From Pterobdella sp. o SKG-2022 (Eukaryota; Annelida; Clitellata; Hirudinida; Piscicolidae): 64,000 nt of DNA. The notes below the pieces were generated by a model. It was not told where the DNA came from. It was given only the letters and a program-made list of their open reading frames with translations, and did no database searches. Location: positions 4,826,925-4,890,924 of the forward strand of contig OZ038322.1 of assembly GCA_964035795.1 (NCBI GenBank). Direction: 5' to 3'. Position numbers and translations under genes: made by a program. Below, piece after piece: positions 11,037-19,740 of this stretch. Position 1 is the first letter of the stretch. Each line of letters opens with the position of its first letter.

Positions 11037-13708
11037 ATGAATTTTCTTGTTGCTTACGAATCCAGTGACGATGAAGATAAATCTAATGAAAAATCTACTA
11101 AAATTTCATTAACGTCAACTAATATTAATAAAAATCTAGAAACTTCAGCCGAACCAATGAGGGAAAAAAGCAGCATCTTTAAATGTAAAAACTAACTTTG
11201 ATTTTAAGAAAATATAAATATGAACTATTTTCTAACGTTAATTTTGTTATTTAAGACATTCCTTCAACAAAAACTGAAAAACTTGGGGCATTTGGCAACA
11301 CAGAAATGATAGTTTTACCTTCACAAAAAGAGTTAAATCTTCGAGAAAAACCTATAAAAGGAAAGATTTATGTAAATATCCCAAAATTCGAAAATGTAAG
11401 TTCTGATTAATATAATTTCTTTCAAAATTTTAGCCATTCAATAATTATTAAACAAATTTTATTTCAAGAGTGATTCTGAAGATGAAAAGAATGAAAAAAA
11501 TGAGGAGCCAAGAATAAAAAAATTCAAGGTGAAAAGATTTATATCATTATATAATTTAAACATTTATTTACTTTTTTTCAATTTAAATATTCATTTAATT
11601 CATAGCATGGATCTTCATTGTTGCAATATCTTCCCAAAGCCAAAGTAACAATTGAAAGCACTGGTAAAAAATCTTCCATGATACCACATTCTTTAATGAA
11701 TAAGACTACTTTTGACCTCAATAACAACAATAAAGATAGCAATTCTTATGGAAAAAAATTGACTGAAATTGAAGATAAAAATTACAATGATGATGACGAT
11801 TTACTAACAAATCCTGCACCTACTCTCTCATCTAAAACACCAAACACAAACCTTAAAATTCCTTTGACAAATTTCTTTTCCACAATTATAGACGATGAAG
11901 ATGGAAAATCAATAGAATCTAAAAATTCAAAAACTCAAGCTAGTTTATATAAATATAATTATGAAAAACCAACTGGTAGTGACATAAAGAATAACATCAC
12001 TGATGATAAAGCTGAATATAATGAAGAAAGTGAAGCATCTTCAGGAGGAGATCAGGTTTTGGATAGTCACTCTATTTTGAATGAGGAGGAGGTTGGTTGT
12101 TCTGTTGTAAAATCCAAATCATGTTTTTAATATTTAATCAAGATTAGACATAAACTTTTGTTATCATTATCTGTGGGCCTATGTTCTTTTAGTTCATTAT
12201 TGTTTAAAATTTGCGTGTTTAGGTTAGGACCATAGGTCTTTTTGCATAATTGAAAAACTTGATTGTTTTGTGAGCATATTGGTTTTTTTTTGGTTCATGT
12301 TGATATTTTTGTTTTCATTGTTATTATTATTACCAGTAAAAACTTACATGTATGTATTTGAATATGTATGAATAAAAAACTTCAACTTTTTTCAAAATTC
12401 TTTTTTAAAATTTCAAATAAACATTTTCACTGAGTGTACAACGATAACAAACTCACATTTCAAGTTTTTTTTTGCTTCACTTTGTTACAAACATTTCAAT
12501 TGCTTGCAGCTATTACGTTTACAAGGGAAACAGAATTCTCAAAATGAAAACCTCAAAAATCTGAATATTTTGGATGTGAACTTGCAAGACCATTTGGGAG
12601 ATGTTAGTCATTTTTATAGATTTCATTTTATATAATGTTTTCAATGGTGTGTATAATCTCAAATTTAAAAGTATTTATACTATTGTTGTGAAGACGGTCA
12701 TAGTTATGTACTCAGATAGCAAGAGTAGGGTTAGAAAAAATCATATGCTGGGTAACAAGTTTAAAGTAAAGGTTCTGTTTTGAGTTCGTTTGCTCTTCAT
12801 CATTGTTCTAGAAGCACTATCCAGAGAATGCAGAAATAGATCCGTGTGGGAATTGTTGTATGCTGATGACTAAAGTCATTGTTAAAAGCCTAAGAGTTAG
12901 AGGATAGTTACTATGCTCGAAAAAACAGTATTGAAAGCAAGGGTCTTAGAGTGAACATGAAATAAACCAAGGTCATAGTGCTTTAAGCCAAGGTCTAAGT
13001 TTCCAGTCTGGAAAACACTCTTGTGGAGTGTGTTTTAAAGGTGTTGGCGTCAGATCTATACTTTGCACTCTATGTAACCGCTGGGTTCACAAACGCTGTA
13101 CTGGCTTTAAAAGCAAACTGACTTCTGTCATGAAATTTAAATGTAGAACTTGTTTGAATCTTCAAGTTGGTGATACTGATTATGAGGTCGTTGAACTTGA
13201 TGATGAGATGAAGGTAGGCCAAGGAAATCATGACCTCAGCCATGATCTAAGAAGAATGAGACTAAAATCTGAACACGCTCAAGAGCGTAGAAGATAGTTA
13301 TTATGAGACTCCGTCCAACCCACGCTAGTATGGAAACGGGCGTAAAACGATGTTACCGAGTTCTAAAAATGAATTTTTATTAATGATTAGCATAAAATTT
13401 TTACAGTATGAGAAACAAAGGCTGAAGGATGCTACAAAAGAAATAGACACCACATATTACCAGTCAAAGAACTCAGGAAAGCAGCCAGATGCCTTAGCCA
13501 AGAGAAAACATCAAATGACTTATCTAGCCTTCCAGGTTCATATCGTATAATTATTCGAACATTTTGTCTTAATGAGTTTTTTCAAGATTACTTCAATAAT
13601 TTGATTTATTTTCAATCAAAGGCTAAAGAAAGAGAGTTTGAACTGAAAAATCAATGGGCTGAAAACAGGTTTAATAAGAAGCAAACTCAGTCTAAATATG
13701 GATTTTGA
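11037..13708 (+). CDS. PRCC: PRCC homologue, seven exons, complete (380 aa)
   Basis: PRCC is a nuclear protein linked to pre-mRNA splicing; human PRCC binds MAD2L2 and is a fusion partner in papillary renal carcinoma. Exons: 11037-11184, 11256-11395, 11469-11528, 11606-12091, 12510-12602, 13407-13535 and 13622-13708. All junctions are GT-AG and phases agree, giving 1,143 nt. The start is MNFLVAYESSDDED, matching the family N-terminus (MSLVAYASSDESE). Residues 97-116 are the acidic/basic SDSEDE..KKFK block. Residue 117 begins GSSLLQYLPKAK. Residues 279-309 carry LLRLQGK and the NILDV segment. Residues 310-352 contain KRKHQMTYLAFQ. Residues 353-380 are AKEREFELKNQWAENR..KQTQSKYGF, ending in the same KYGF as the human protein. 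The vertebrate proline-rich middle (human 491 aa) is replaced by an Asn/Ser/Lys-rich linker. Introns are 71-86 bp except intron 4 (418 bp) and intron 5 (804 bp), which holds a dead LINE. It looks intact and functional. It is divergent from the ERCC3 fragment. Confidence 0.92.
12806..13352 (+). mobile_element. LINE fragment in PRCC intron 5 (RT tail with zinc-finger-like block)
   Basis: Reads in broken frames as the end of a LINE polyprotein: CRNRSVWELLYADD (RT catalytic motif) then KGLRVNMK (post-YADD block). A Cys/His zinc-finger-like block follows at about 13028-13160 (ILCTLCNRWVHKRC, FKCRTC), then DTDYEVVELDDEMKVG. The Cys/His block by itself resembles a PHD finger, but this exact arrangement after YADD/GLRVNM is typical of invertebrate LINEs. 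A GTCCAACCCACGCTAGTATGG-type 3' tail lies at about 13313-13340. Several stops and frameshifts make it dead. It lies wholly inside the intron, in the same orientation as the host gene. Confidence 0.75.
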
Positions 13709-13745
13709 ATTTTATACAATTTACAGTTTATTATTTATATTTTTA

Positions 13746-13751
13746 AATAAA
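13746..13751 (+). terminator. PRCC polyadenylation signal
   Basis: Canonical AATAAA 38 bp after the PRCC stop codon, in the short AT-rich stretch following the last exon. Confidence 0.7.
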
Positions 13752-13989
13752 TTAAAAGTTTTTTAATTAATATCATATCAATGACCCTCTGTTCCTTCTG
13801 ACACCTCATGGGCTCACAACTGCATCATGCAACAAGTGCCATACAAGGGGATCCAATAGGATACTCGCCATGATGTTTTCTGCTACACTCAAATACCTGC
13901 TTTGCCTTCTTTGTGTTTGAATAAGTGGTTTATGTAAGCATTTAAAATCCTGTTTTTTTTTCTCAAAAGCATTGCACTATTCAGTAAAC

Positions 13990-14075
13990 TTTGTAGTCAA
14001 CGCGCCACCACCAGTCTTGAAAATCTTTCCAATGCTGAGCTGTTTGATAGCTTTCAAGGTTTCCTCTGGCGTCGG
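13990..14075 (-). mobile_element. RTE-like LINE reverse transcriptase shard
   Basis: The minus strand reads PEETLKAIKQLSIGK and then GGGALTTK. These match the RT fingers region of RTE-like LINEs (LKAIKQLSSGKAPG..., GG.ALTTKL) with the middle (APGADAIP...) deleted. Only about 85 bp survive. The pLTR-like half repeat lies immediately beside it. Confidence 0.6.
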
Positions 14076-14094
14076 TCAAAAAACAAAGTATAAC

Positions 14095-14150
14095 TTACCT
14101 CATCAGTTGGTAATGTAAAGTTTGACTTACCAAAAGCATCGTGTTTATTA
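14095..14150 (-). repeat. Penelope pLTR-like repeat, single arm
   Basis: The minus strand reads CACGATGCTTTTGGTAAG, then TCAAACTTTACATTACC. This is collinear with the 21588 terminal repeat (CACGAAGCTTTTCGTAAG then ATGAACTTACATTATT). No partner arm was found nearby. Confidence 0.55.
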
Positions 14151-14599
14151 AACGGTAGTTTATAGTGGAAATGAGAAATATTTTTGAAACAATGATCTTT
14201 CAAGTATGCGACTTAATTTTGTGTATAACCGAAATTTCAAACGAAATTATTTGGAGGAAATTGTGATTTATGGATAAAATGAAAACCTTAGTTGCGATAT
14301 CGTGAATTGAGTATGTAGAATATAATATACAGGAAAGGGGACTAATAGTGATAAATCTTGATTTTTAGAAAAAGAAGATTCAGGTAAAAATGGAGGCTTT
14401 TGTAAAAAGTAGTGGTTTTTGGTGAAAATTCGAATTATTTGTGTAAAAACTTGAATTTCCTAAATAATAATAGATGTTGGTGAACAAAGGTGATTTTTGA
14501 AGGAGTTATGAATTTTCGGTGTTAAATATTGAAGCTCGAATAAAATTATCCGTCGAAAAAATCGTGTTTAGGGCTTTATAAAAAACTAGTTTGGTTAAA

Positions 14600-14731
14600 A
14601 TGGCGATTCAAGGAAAATACGAAATTTCGGGGTTGTCCAACTCAGAGAGTGGAATCAAGCTAGCTAAAGAAAACGATGCGATACCTTTATATACTAATAT
14701 TGAAGCAAGTTTGAACCAATCAATCAATCAG
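14600..14731 (+). CDS. Possible orphan first exon (about 44 codons)
   Basis: An open frame begins at ATG 14600 in a favourable context (TTAAAATGGCG) and reads MAIQGKYEISGLSNSESGIK.. with varied, non-repetitive codons. A TATA-like TTATAAAAAA lies about 20 bp upstream. The frame runs into reverse-strand LINE sequence from about 14740, so any original downstream exon has been lost or lies elsewhere. I do not recognise the protein and see no strong splice donor. It could be the 5' exon of a gene truncated by the LINE, or chance. Confidence 0.2.
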
Positions 14732-14739
14732 TTCTTCTG

Positions 14740-15130
14740 CCATCTGCAGGTTCCTCAAATCAGGTTTTTTCATTATCTTTTATCTTCAGCCTTTCCTTTC
14801 AGGGCTCCAAAACCCTCTTCCATCGTGTCATCCAGCATTTTTTCTCTTGGTCGTTTTCCTTCCATCCGTCCTTCTAAAGCGATTCTCAGCCAACTTTCAT
14901 GACTCAAAATATGGCCTATTCATCTGGAGTTTCTTCTTTTTATATGCACCATCAATCCTCTGCATTCATTAACCCGGCTTAAGACTTCTTCATTGGTCAG
15001 CCATGTTAATGGTCTACGTTTCTGCTGCATACGTCGCCACACTCCACACCAGGGTCTTGACCAGCTTCTTCTTGGTCGCTTGTGTGAGTCCACCTGTAAG
15101 GATTGGTTTAAGGTCAGTAAATACATTTTT
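14740..15130 (-). mobile_element. LINE C-terminal fragment
   Basis: On the minus strand, from 15126 down, the frame reads RRMQQKRRPLTWLTNEEVL, then SRVNECRGLMVHIKRR. After a frameshift it continues HESWLRIALEGRMEGKRPRE. This is the connection/C-terminal region shared by many RTE-like LINEs (R.NEEVL.R......L...IK.R, then GRMEGKR.RGR). It has stops and is inactive. The reverse-strand frame explains the plus-strand open frames at 14750-14902 and 14993-15205, which are shadows. Confidence 0.65.
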
Positions 15131-15689
15131 AGCTATTCCAATGTGTTTTTGACTCTCCTTGTTGGTGTTCATGCTCTTTCCAGCTCACGAGAGCATTTCC
15201 TTTAGTTCCATTAATATGTTTCCTTGCAACTGCATATACCTTCATATATAACGTGATGTGGGTGAGAAGTTTTGTGCTTTAAAAGGGAAAAATGGTCTTA
15301 TTTTATTGGTTGCCCAAGAATATAATAATTTTATGTTGCCATTTGTATAATTTTCAACCTTACTCACCTCTAATACTTTCATTTTATCTTAAATATAGTA
15401 ATTTTTAAATACTAAATAATGATTTCGAAACGACGATTTCATGGTATTTTCTTGCTCATTTAAAAGCTGAATGAGACTGAAAGCTATTGTTGTCTTGTGT
15501 ATAGTTATAGAAAATTTTGGAGAAGTGCCTAACGGAGCATGCCATTGCTTCATTCGCATTGCACATGTTTAATGGCTTCAAACGAAAATAAAAATTTAGT
15601 TAAATGAACATATTAATTTACAAACACTTTATTTAAAATCTGCAAATCATGTTTAATATAGCGATAAAATTTGATAAGTGATAGAAACC

Positions 15690-16212
15690 AAACTTGACCA
15701 CGACATCGTGAACTCGCAAAATAAATATCTAAGTAGAACTTCAACTTCATTATCAAAAGATGCCTGGGGAAGATAGGCTTGCTAAGCATCCTTGAACCAT
15801 CAGGGCTCGACAGGGGTAATGGTCGTCGTTCTGATGGCATAACGACCTTCCCTTGGAAGCATGGAAAATGCTTGGTCTGGGACGCAACAGTCGTCGAGGC
15901 TTTTTCCAAGTCCCACATTATCGCCAGCTTCATCGAGTCAGGATTCAGTGCAAAATCTGCGAAAATATTAAAAAGCCGCAAATATAAGGGCTTGGTGGGC
16001 AACTTCCATTTTCAACCCGTTGCATTCGAGACAACAGGCTGCTGCGGACCTTCAACCAGCAGCTTTTTTGAGGAGTTAGGCAGAAAAGTTATCGAGGCGT
16101 CTGGGGACCCTTTGGAGACAGTATGGTTGCTCCAGAATATTTCCCTTTCAATTGTCCGGAGCAATGCTACCAGCATTCCCTCCTGTTTCAGTTCTCCTTC
16201 CTCTTTTTCTTA
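15690..16212 (+). pseudogene. Mobile-element C-terminal nuclease-like domain
   Basis: An open frame of about 144 codons (15779-16213) reads SILEPSGLDRGNGRRSDGIT, then FPWKHGKCLVWDATVVEAF, AKILKSRKYKGL and PVAFETTGCCG, ending near ISLSIVRSNATSI. This domain (LEPxGL..DGKRPDG...W..G..L.WDAT) is widespread in invertebrate reverse-transcriptase-type ORFs. The RSDG...VWDAT...K..K pattern resembles a PD-(D/E)XK nuclease core; that assignment is inference. An in-frame block just upstream (about 15690-15778) adds a few degraded residues. No reverse transcriptase lies 5' of it, so it is a truncated copy. The overlapping minus-strand frame at 15613-16002 is a shadow. Confidence 0.6.
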
Positions 16213-17122
16213 AGTGTAGTTTTTTTTTTATGATAACTGAATATTTGTGTTTGTACTTTTTGCAACTATGTAACTAAAATAATCAAAACTTACTTTTTGT
16301 TCGGTTTTGGCTGAATAAAACTTTCATTATTGGTTTAAAAAAAGTAGAACTTGAAAATAATCTTCATTTCATTCTATGAAATACTATTTTTTAAAGTTAA
16401 AAAATAGGTGATAGAGGGAATCCAATGAGTGGAGTTGTTTAGATTAATTTTCTTATTTGAACAAAAATTGAATAACATTGTTCAGTCTTACATAGTTATA
16501 AATGTTTCAATAAAATAAAGTGCAATCAATTTGAAGAAACACTGTAAAAGATTTTTTTGAACATAGCTTTAAATAACATATGTTTTTTGATGGCAAGAAC
16601 ATATGTTATCCTTATCAGGTTTATTTAAACATATATGAAAACATATGTTCTCATCCTTCACCCGGTTATTTTAGATAACTAGTCCAATGATTCAGCATTT
16701 ATGGAAAAACAGAAAATAAAACCTGGAAGACGCGCTTGGAGAAAACAAACATAAGTTTATTCTTTTAGAAAACTTTCATGAACCTTATCATAAAGCCATC
16801 TTAGATCATCGCAAAACTTTTTTGTTGGTGCATTAAATGCGTTCGTGTTTGTTTTGTAAAAATTCAACACTTGTTAGCGCAGATGGTGTGTGAATCGATA
16901 TAGACAGTTTTCGTTGTATAAGTATTCAAGAAATTCTCGTTATGTTCTAATGTCACAAGCCAAAAAGTACTATAAAATGATCTACGTTCAATGAAGTTCA
17001 ATCCAATTTTGTTGTGAAAATCACGGATTTGAGGTAGTGTGGTTGAACTAAAAATTTTAAAATAATCTTCATTTCATGCTTGGAAACATGATTTATGTAC
17101 AGTTGAAAAGTAGCCAAGCAAG
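16213..17122. other. Non-coding region upstream of the secreted-protein gene
   Basis: AT-rich. It contains a short hairpin at about 16573-16601 (AACATATGTT on both arms) with a third AACATATGTT-like copy near 16639. A possible TATA box, TATAAAA, lies at 16971-16977, about 150 bp before the start codon of the next gene. No exon is recognised. Confidence 0.45.
16971..16977 (+). promoter_or_regulatory. Possible TATA box of the secreted-protein gene
   Basis: TATAAAA lies 146-152 bp upstream of the ATG at 17123. It would imply a 5' UTR of roughly 120 bp if used. The surrounding DNA is AT-rich, so chance is plausible. Confidence 0.25.
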
Positions 17123-17929
17123 ATGATTTTGTTGTTGTTGTTACTTTATGTAGCGACTATTGTTATAGGACAAGGTACTCCACAAAACGAATATAAGATA
17201 GAATTCAAATTGAAAGCTGGAAAAGTAGGATTACATTTGACAGCGGATAAAATTAATCCGAATGCGGTAAGGGTTTCGATTACAACTTGGCTAGCTTTAT
17301 ATGAAAATTATGTTCGACAGACACACCGATTTTACAAAGATGACAAATATAAAGCAAAGATCGCTCTTTATAAAAATTTTTCTAATGTCAAGCAAACTGT
17401 GTGGCTTTTTGTGAGTTGGAAACACTAATTAACTGAAAGTGTTGTTCAACATGTTATTAATGATATAACATGTTGTTTTGTTATTGTTGTGGAGTCATTT
17501 ATTTTTTAATTCTATATGAAGTCAATAATAATTTATTTTCCACATTAAGTTTCAATTTTTATCTAAATTCTTTAAATCATTGAAATTTTCAAAAGTTATT
17601 ATAAGACATATAATCATTAGCTTTATTTTTACGGAAACATAGTGGTTTAGATTGTAAACATTTGGCTAGATTGTGGAGTTCGAATCTTGGCCTAAAAAAC
17701 GATTTTGATTTGTCTTCATACATTCCAAAATTTTAGTTTAATGTCGTTGCAGGAAGGCACGTTCACATTGAAAGGCAAGCGTTACTCTTTGAGACCCTTG
17801 TTGAAAAAACTTCCAGAAGGTTATAAAACCTTGAGTACACCTTATGAAACTGTTACAATCCAAAATAAGCAATACCTTGTTGCTGAAGAAAAAAAACAGA
17901 TCTTGAAGGAAAGCATACTGCTCTCTTAA
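17123..17929 (+). CDS. Small secreted cysteine-free protein, two exons (154 aa)
   Basis: Exon 1 is 17123-17410 with donor GTGAGT; exon 2 is 17753-17929 with acceptor TTGCAG; both join in phase 0. The product starts MILLLLLLYVATIVIGQG, a clear signal peptide with likely cleavage near residues 17-19. The mature part of about 136 residues is lysine-rich, has no cysteine, and has one N-glycosylation sequon (Asn85-Phe-Ser). Exon 2 begins EGTFTLKGKRYSLRPL and contains LPEGYKTLSTPYETVTI. The GTF.LKGKRY.L.P pattern faintly recalls propeptides of secreted M12B metalloproteases, but no protease domain follows, so I assign no function. An AATAAA lies 50 bp after the stop. It could be a complete small secreted protein or the 5' part of a larger gene. 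The typical splice sites, signal peptide and poly(A) signal favour a real gene. Confidence 0.65.
17641..17697 (+). repeat. tRNA-like (box A / box B) sequence in intron
   Basis: AGTGGTTTAG (17641-17650) resembles a polymerase III A box and GTTCGAATC (17678-17686) fits the B-box consensus GWTCRANNC. No proper acceptor stem or anticodon arm can be drawn, so this is more likely a tRNA-derived SINE head or relic than a tRNA gene. Confidence 0.35.
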
Positions 17930-17978
17930 TTTCTCATCAACGAAATCTTCAAAGAATTGTTTTATCTTACATGTAATT

Positions 17979-17984
17979 AATAAA
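17979..17984 (+). terminator. Polyadenylation signal of the secreted-protein gene
   Basis: AATAAA 50 bp downstream of the stop codon, in context TTAATAAAATG. Confidence 0.6.
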
Positions 17985-18020
17985 ATGAAAGTTATTTATT
18001 GTGGACAATTAGCCTCAAAA

Positions 18021-18109
18021 TTGTGGATCATAAAAACACGATAAAATTTGAATTTTTTATTTTGAGAAATAAAAAATTCAATTTTCATCGTGTTTTTATG
18101 ATTCACAAA
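18021..18109. repeat. Near-perfect inverted repeat, 43-bp arms, short loop
   Basis: The left arm (18021-18063) and right arm (18067-18109) are reverse complements with only a few mismatches, and about 3 bases lie between them. The arms contain ATCATAAAAACACGAT and AAATAAAAAATT. Such a tight foldback is a MITE or transposon relic, or a strong RNA hairpin if transcribed. It lies just after the poly(A) signal of the upstream gene. It shares no core with the pLTR-like family. Confidence 0.75.
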
Positions 18110-18324
18110 AGTTATTTAATCTTTTCATTTTTCAAACTCTATGTCTAAATTTATCGTTCTGGTCCATTTCGCCATCACCATCTGATTCTATTCACAGACT
18201 AGTAGGGTTGAACGATAAGTTGAAAATTATTTAAATCAAATTAGCCAATTTTCAAAGCTTGATTTGATTTAGATTTTTTAAACTTAAATAAAATTCAATT
18301 TTCCATAAAACTTGAAAAGTATAG

Positions 18325-18400
18325 ACAACGAAACTCGAACCCTGCACCTTACGACTTATGCAAACTCCCTCCCAAATCACTATACAACACAGCCATATTC
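18325..18400 (-). repeat. tRNA-like (box A / box B) sequence, SINE-head candidate
   Basis: On the minus strand TATAGTGATTTGGGAGGGAG is followed by GCAGGGTTCGAGTTTCG. GGTTCGAGTT fits the B box (18332-18340) and TATAGTGA (18378-18385) lies where the A box would be. The arms do not form a clean cloverleaf. It resembles the sequence at 17641-17697 in its AGTGRTTT A-box-like start. Confidence 0.4.
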
Positions 18401-18479
18401 CGAATACTTCGTGAATAAGTACAGTCAGAATTTATTTAAGTATTAAGCTTTTTTAGCCAAAGTGAATACTGCAAATTAC

Positions 18480-18550
18480 TTGAACACAAAAAGTAATCTT
18501 ATTAAGTACAAAGCATTTCATTAAGAAAGTAACATTATCAAGTACGTTAA
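18480..18550. repeat. Putative pseudo-LTR region of the Penelope-like element
   Basis: At 18508-18545 the sequence ACAAAGCATTTCATTAAG is followed by AAAGTAACATTATCAAGTACG. This parallels the 21588 terminal repeat (ACGAAGCTTTTCGTAAG, AACTTACATTATTAAGTGG). A second partial copy, AAGTAATCTTATTAAGTAC, lies at about 18491-18509. It lies about 130 bp beyond the C-terminus of the GIY-YIG domain, where a Penelope pseudo-LTR is expected. Confidence 0.55.
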
Positions 18551-18677
18551 AAATCAAAGACACCGTTGTTTTTATACTGACCCTAGATAAAATTAAAAAA
18601 AAATAAAGTAGATAAAAATGAAATAAAATAAAATAAAAAATAAAAACAAATTCTAGGTAAATAAAAATTTGAAATAA

Positions 18678-19740
18678 TTATGTAATTCCATTTCTAAATA
18701 ACAAAAGGTTTTTAATGTCTTTATGGTCGTTGAGTAATGGATTCAACATTTTGATGAAAAAAGCTTCCAAAATTCTTCTTTTCCTCCAGTCATCTGGGGC
18801 TCTGCTCAGTATTTTTCATTTGAATTCATGAAAGGGATTTCTGGAAATGTGTTTGGCAGGTTCAGATGTGCCATTTTTTGCCTTGTGCTAAGCCCATCTG
18901 GTAGTTGCATTTCTCTTGGTCTCGCCTACATACGTCTTCTTGCAACTACACTCCCTTTTATAAATTTTAATAATATTAATATCTTTGAGGGGGAAGAGGA
19001 CTCTAATCGTATGTGTCACCCAGGAAAACGAGAACCTAATTTCATTGCTAGTGAAAGAATTCAATTTTTCAATGTATTTGAAAATGCAGGATTCGTTTTT
19101 CGGACAAAATGAAATTTTGAAATAGATCCTTTTTTTGTTATCCTGGAGACACTCTAGGACAGGGCAATCTTCTTAGTTTCAAACTGTCTTATTATGAAAA
19201 GGATGAATTTGACTGGAAAACCTGCTTGTATGTATTTTTCCTTTATTAATTCAAGTTCGTGTTTAAAATTCGATCCAATTCTAATAGCCCTGAAAAAATC
19301 TTTTAATCATGTTTCTCTTATGTAGCTTTGGGATCGCCGATGACTTATGCGTGGGCAATTTTGTTTCTTTCCGAGCAACTGAAAGCGAGTGTACCATTAA
19401 TATTCTTGATAATATAAATGTCAAGAAATTTCGAAGAGTTCTTCTTGATTGTGAGTTTAATGTTGTTGTGAAAGGAGTTGAGGGCGTTGTACAATTCGTC
19501 TTCCCCATTCTTCTTTCTTCTGACATATGTGTCATCAACATACCTAGCGTAAAAGATTGGATTCCGTGACGCAACTATTTTTCTTCCATATAGCTAAACG
19601 AAAACCACCGATAACGGACTCTACCATTGACATACCAGCGATTTGCTTGTGAAGCTTTTCATTGACTGTGAAAAAATGCTCCGTTGTGGCCTTAAGCAAT
19701 AACTAAAATAAAGCCTGTCTAGTGTAGGAATTCGTTATCT
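18678..19740 (-). mobile_element. Decayed Penelope-like element (RT + GIY-YIG endonuclease)
   Basis: Read on the minus strand. From about 19700 there is LLLKATTEHFFTVNEKLHK then QIAGMSM, the conserved QIDGVAMGSPLG region. Near 19545 is ARYVDDTYVRRKK, the RYVDD catalytic motif, followed by KKNSSKFLDIYII. About 19400-19230 has KLPTHKSSAIPKLHKRNMI (shifted frame), then RAIRIGSNFKHELELIKEKY. About 18990-18900 has ECSCKKTYVGETKRNATTRW, the GIY-YIG endonuclease core, then HKAKNGTSEPAKHI. The end at 18678 is APDDWRKRRILEAFFIKMLNPLL (split by wording here) finishing LLLFRNGIT-stop, a typical C-terminus. Multiple stops and frameshifts inactivate it, and the N-terminal part before the RT is not recognisable. 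The plus-strand frames at 18828-19112 and 19309-19569 are shadows. Confidence 0.85.

Noticed and set aside
13028..13297. PHD-finger-like frame as a host gene
   Set aside because: It continues a LINE reverse transcriptase remnant (LLYADD, GLRVNMK) and lies inside a PRCC intron.
14095..14150. Hammerhead ribozyme in the pLTR-like repeat
   Set aside because: The minus strand has CTGATGAG (14099-14106), and hammerheads are known in Penelope terminal repeats, but no GAAA box follows and stem II cannot be drawn.
15613..16002. 129-codon minus-strand frame
   Set aside because: Shadow of the plus-strand mobile-element domain at 15690-16212.
18828..19569. Plus-strand frames of 94 and 86 codons
   Set aside because: Antisense shadows of the Penelope-like element, whose motifs are on the minus strand.
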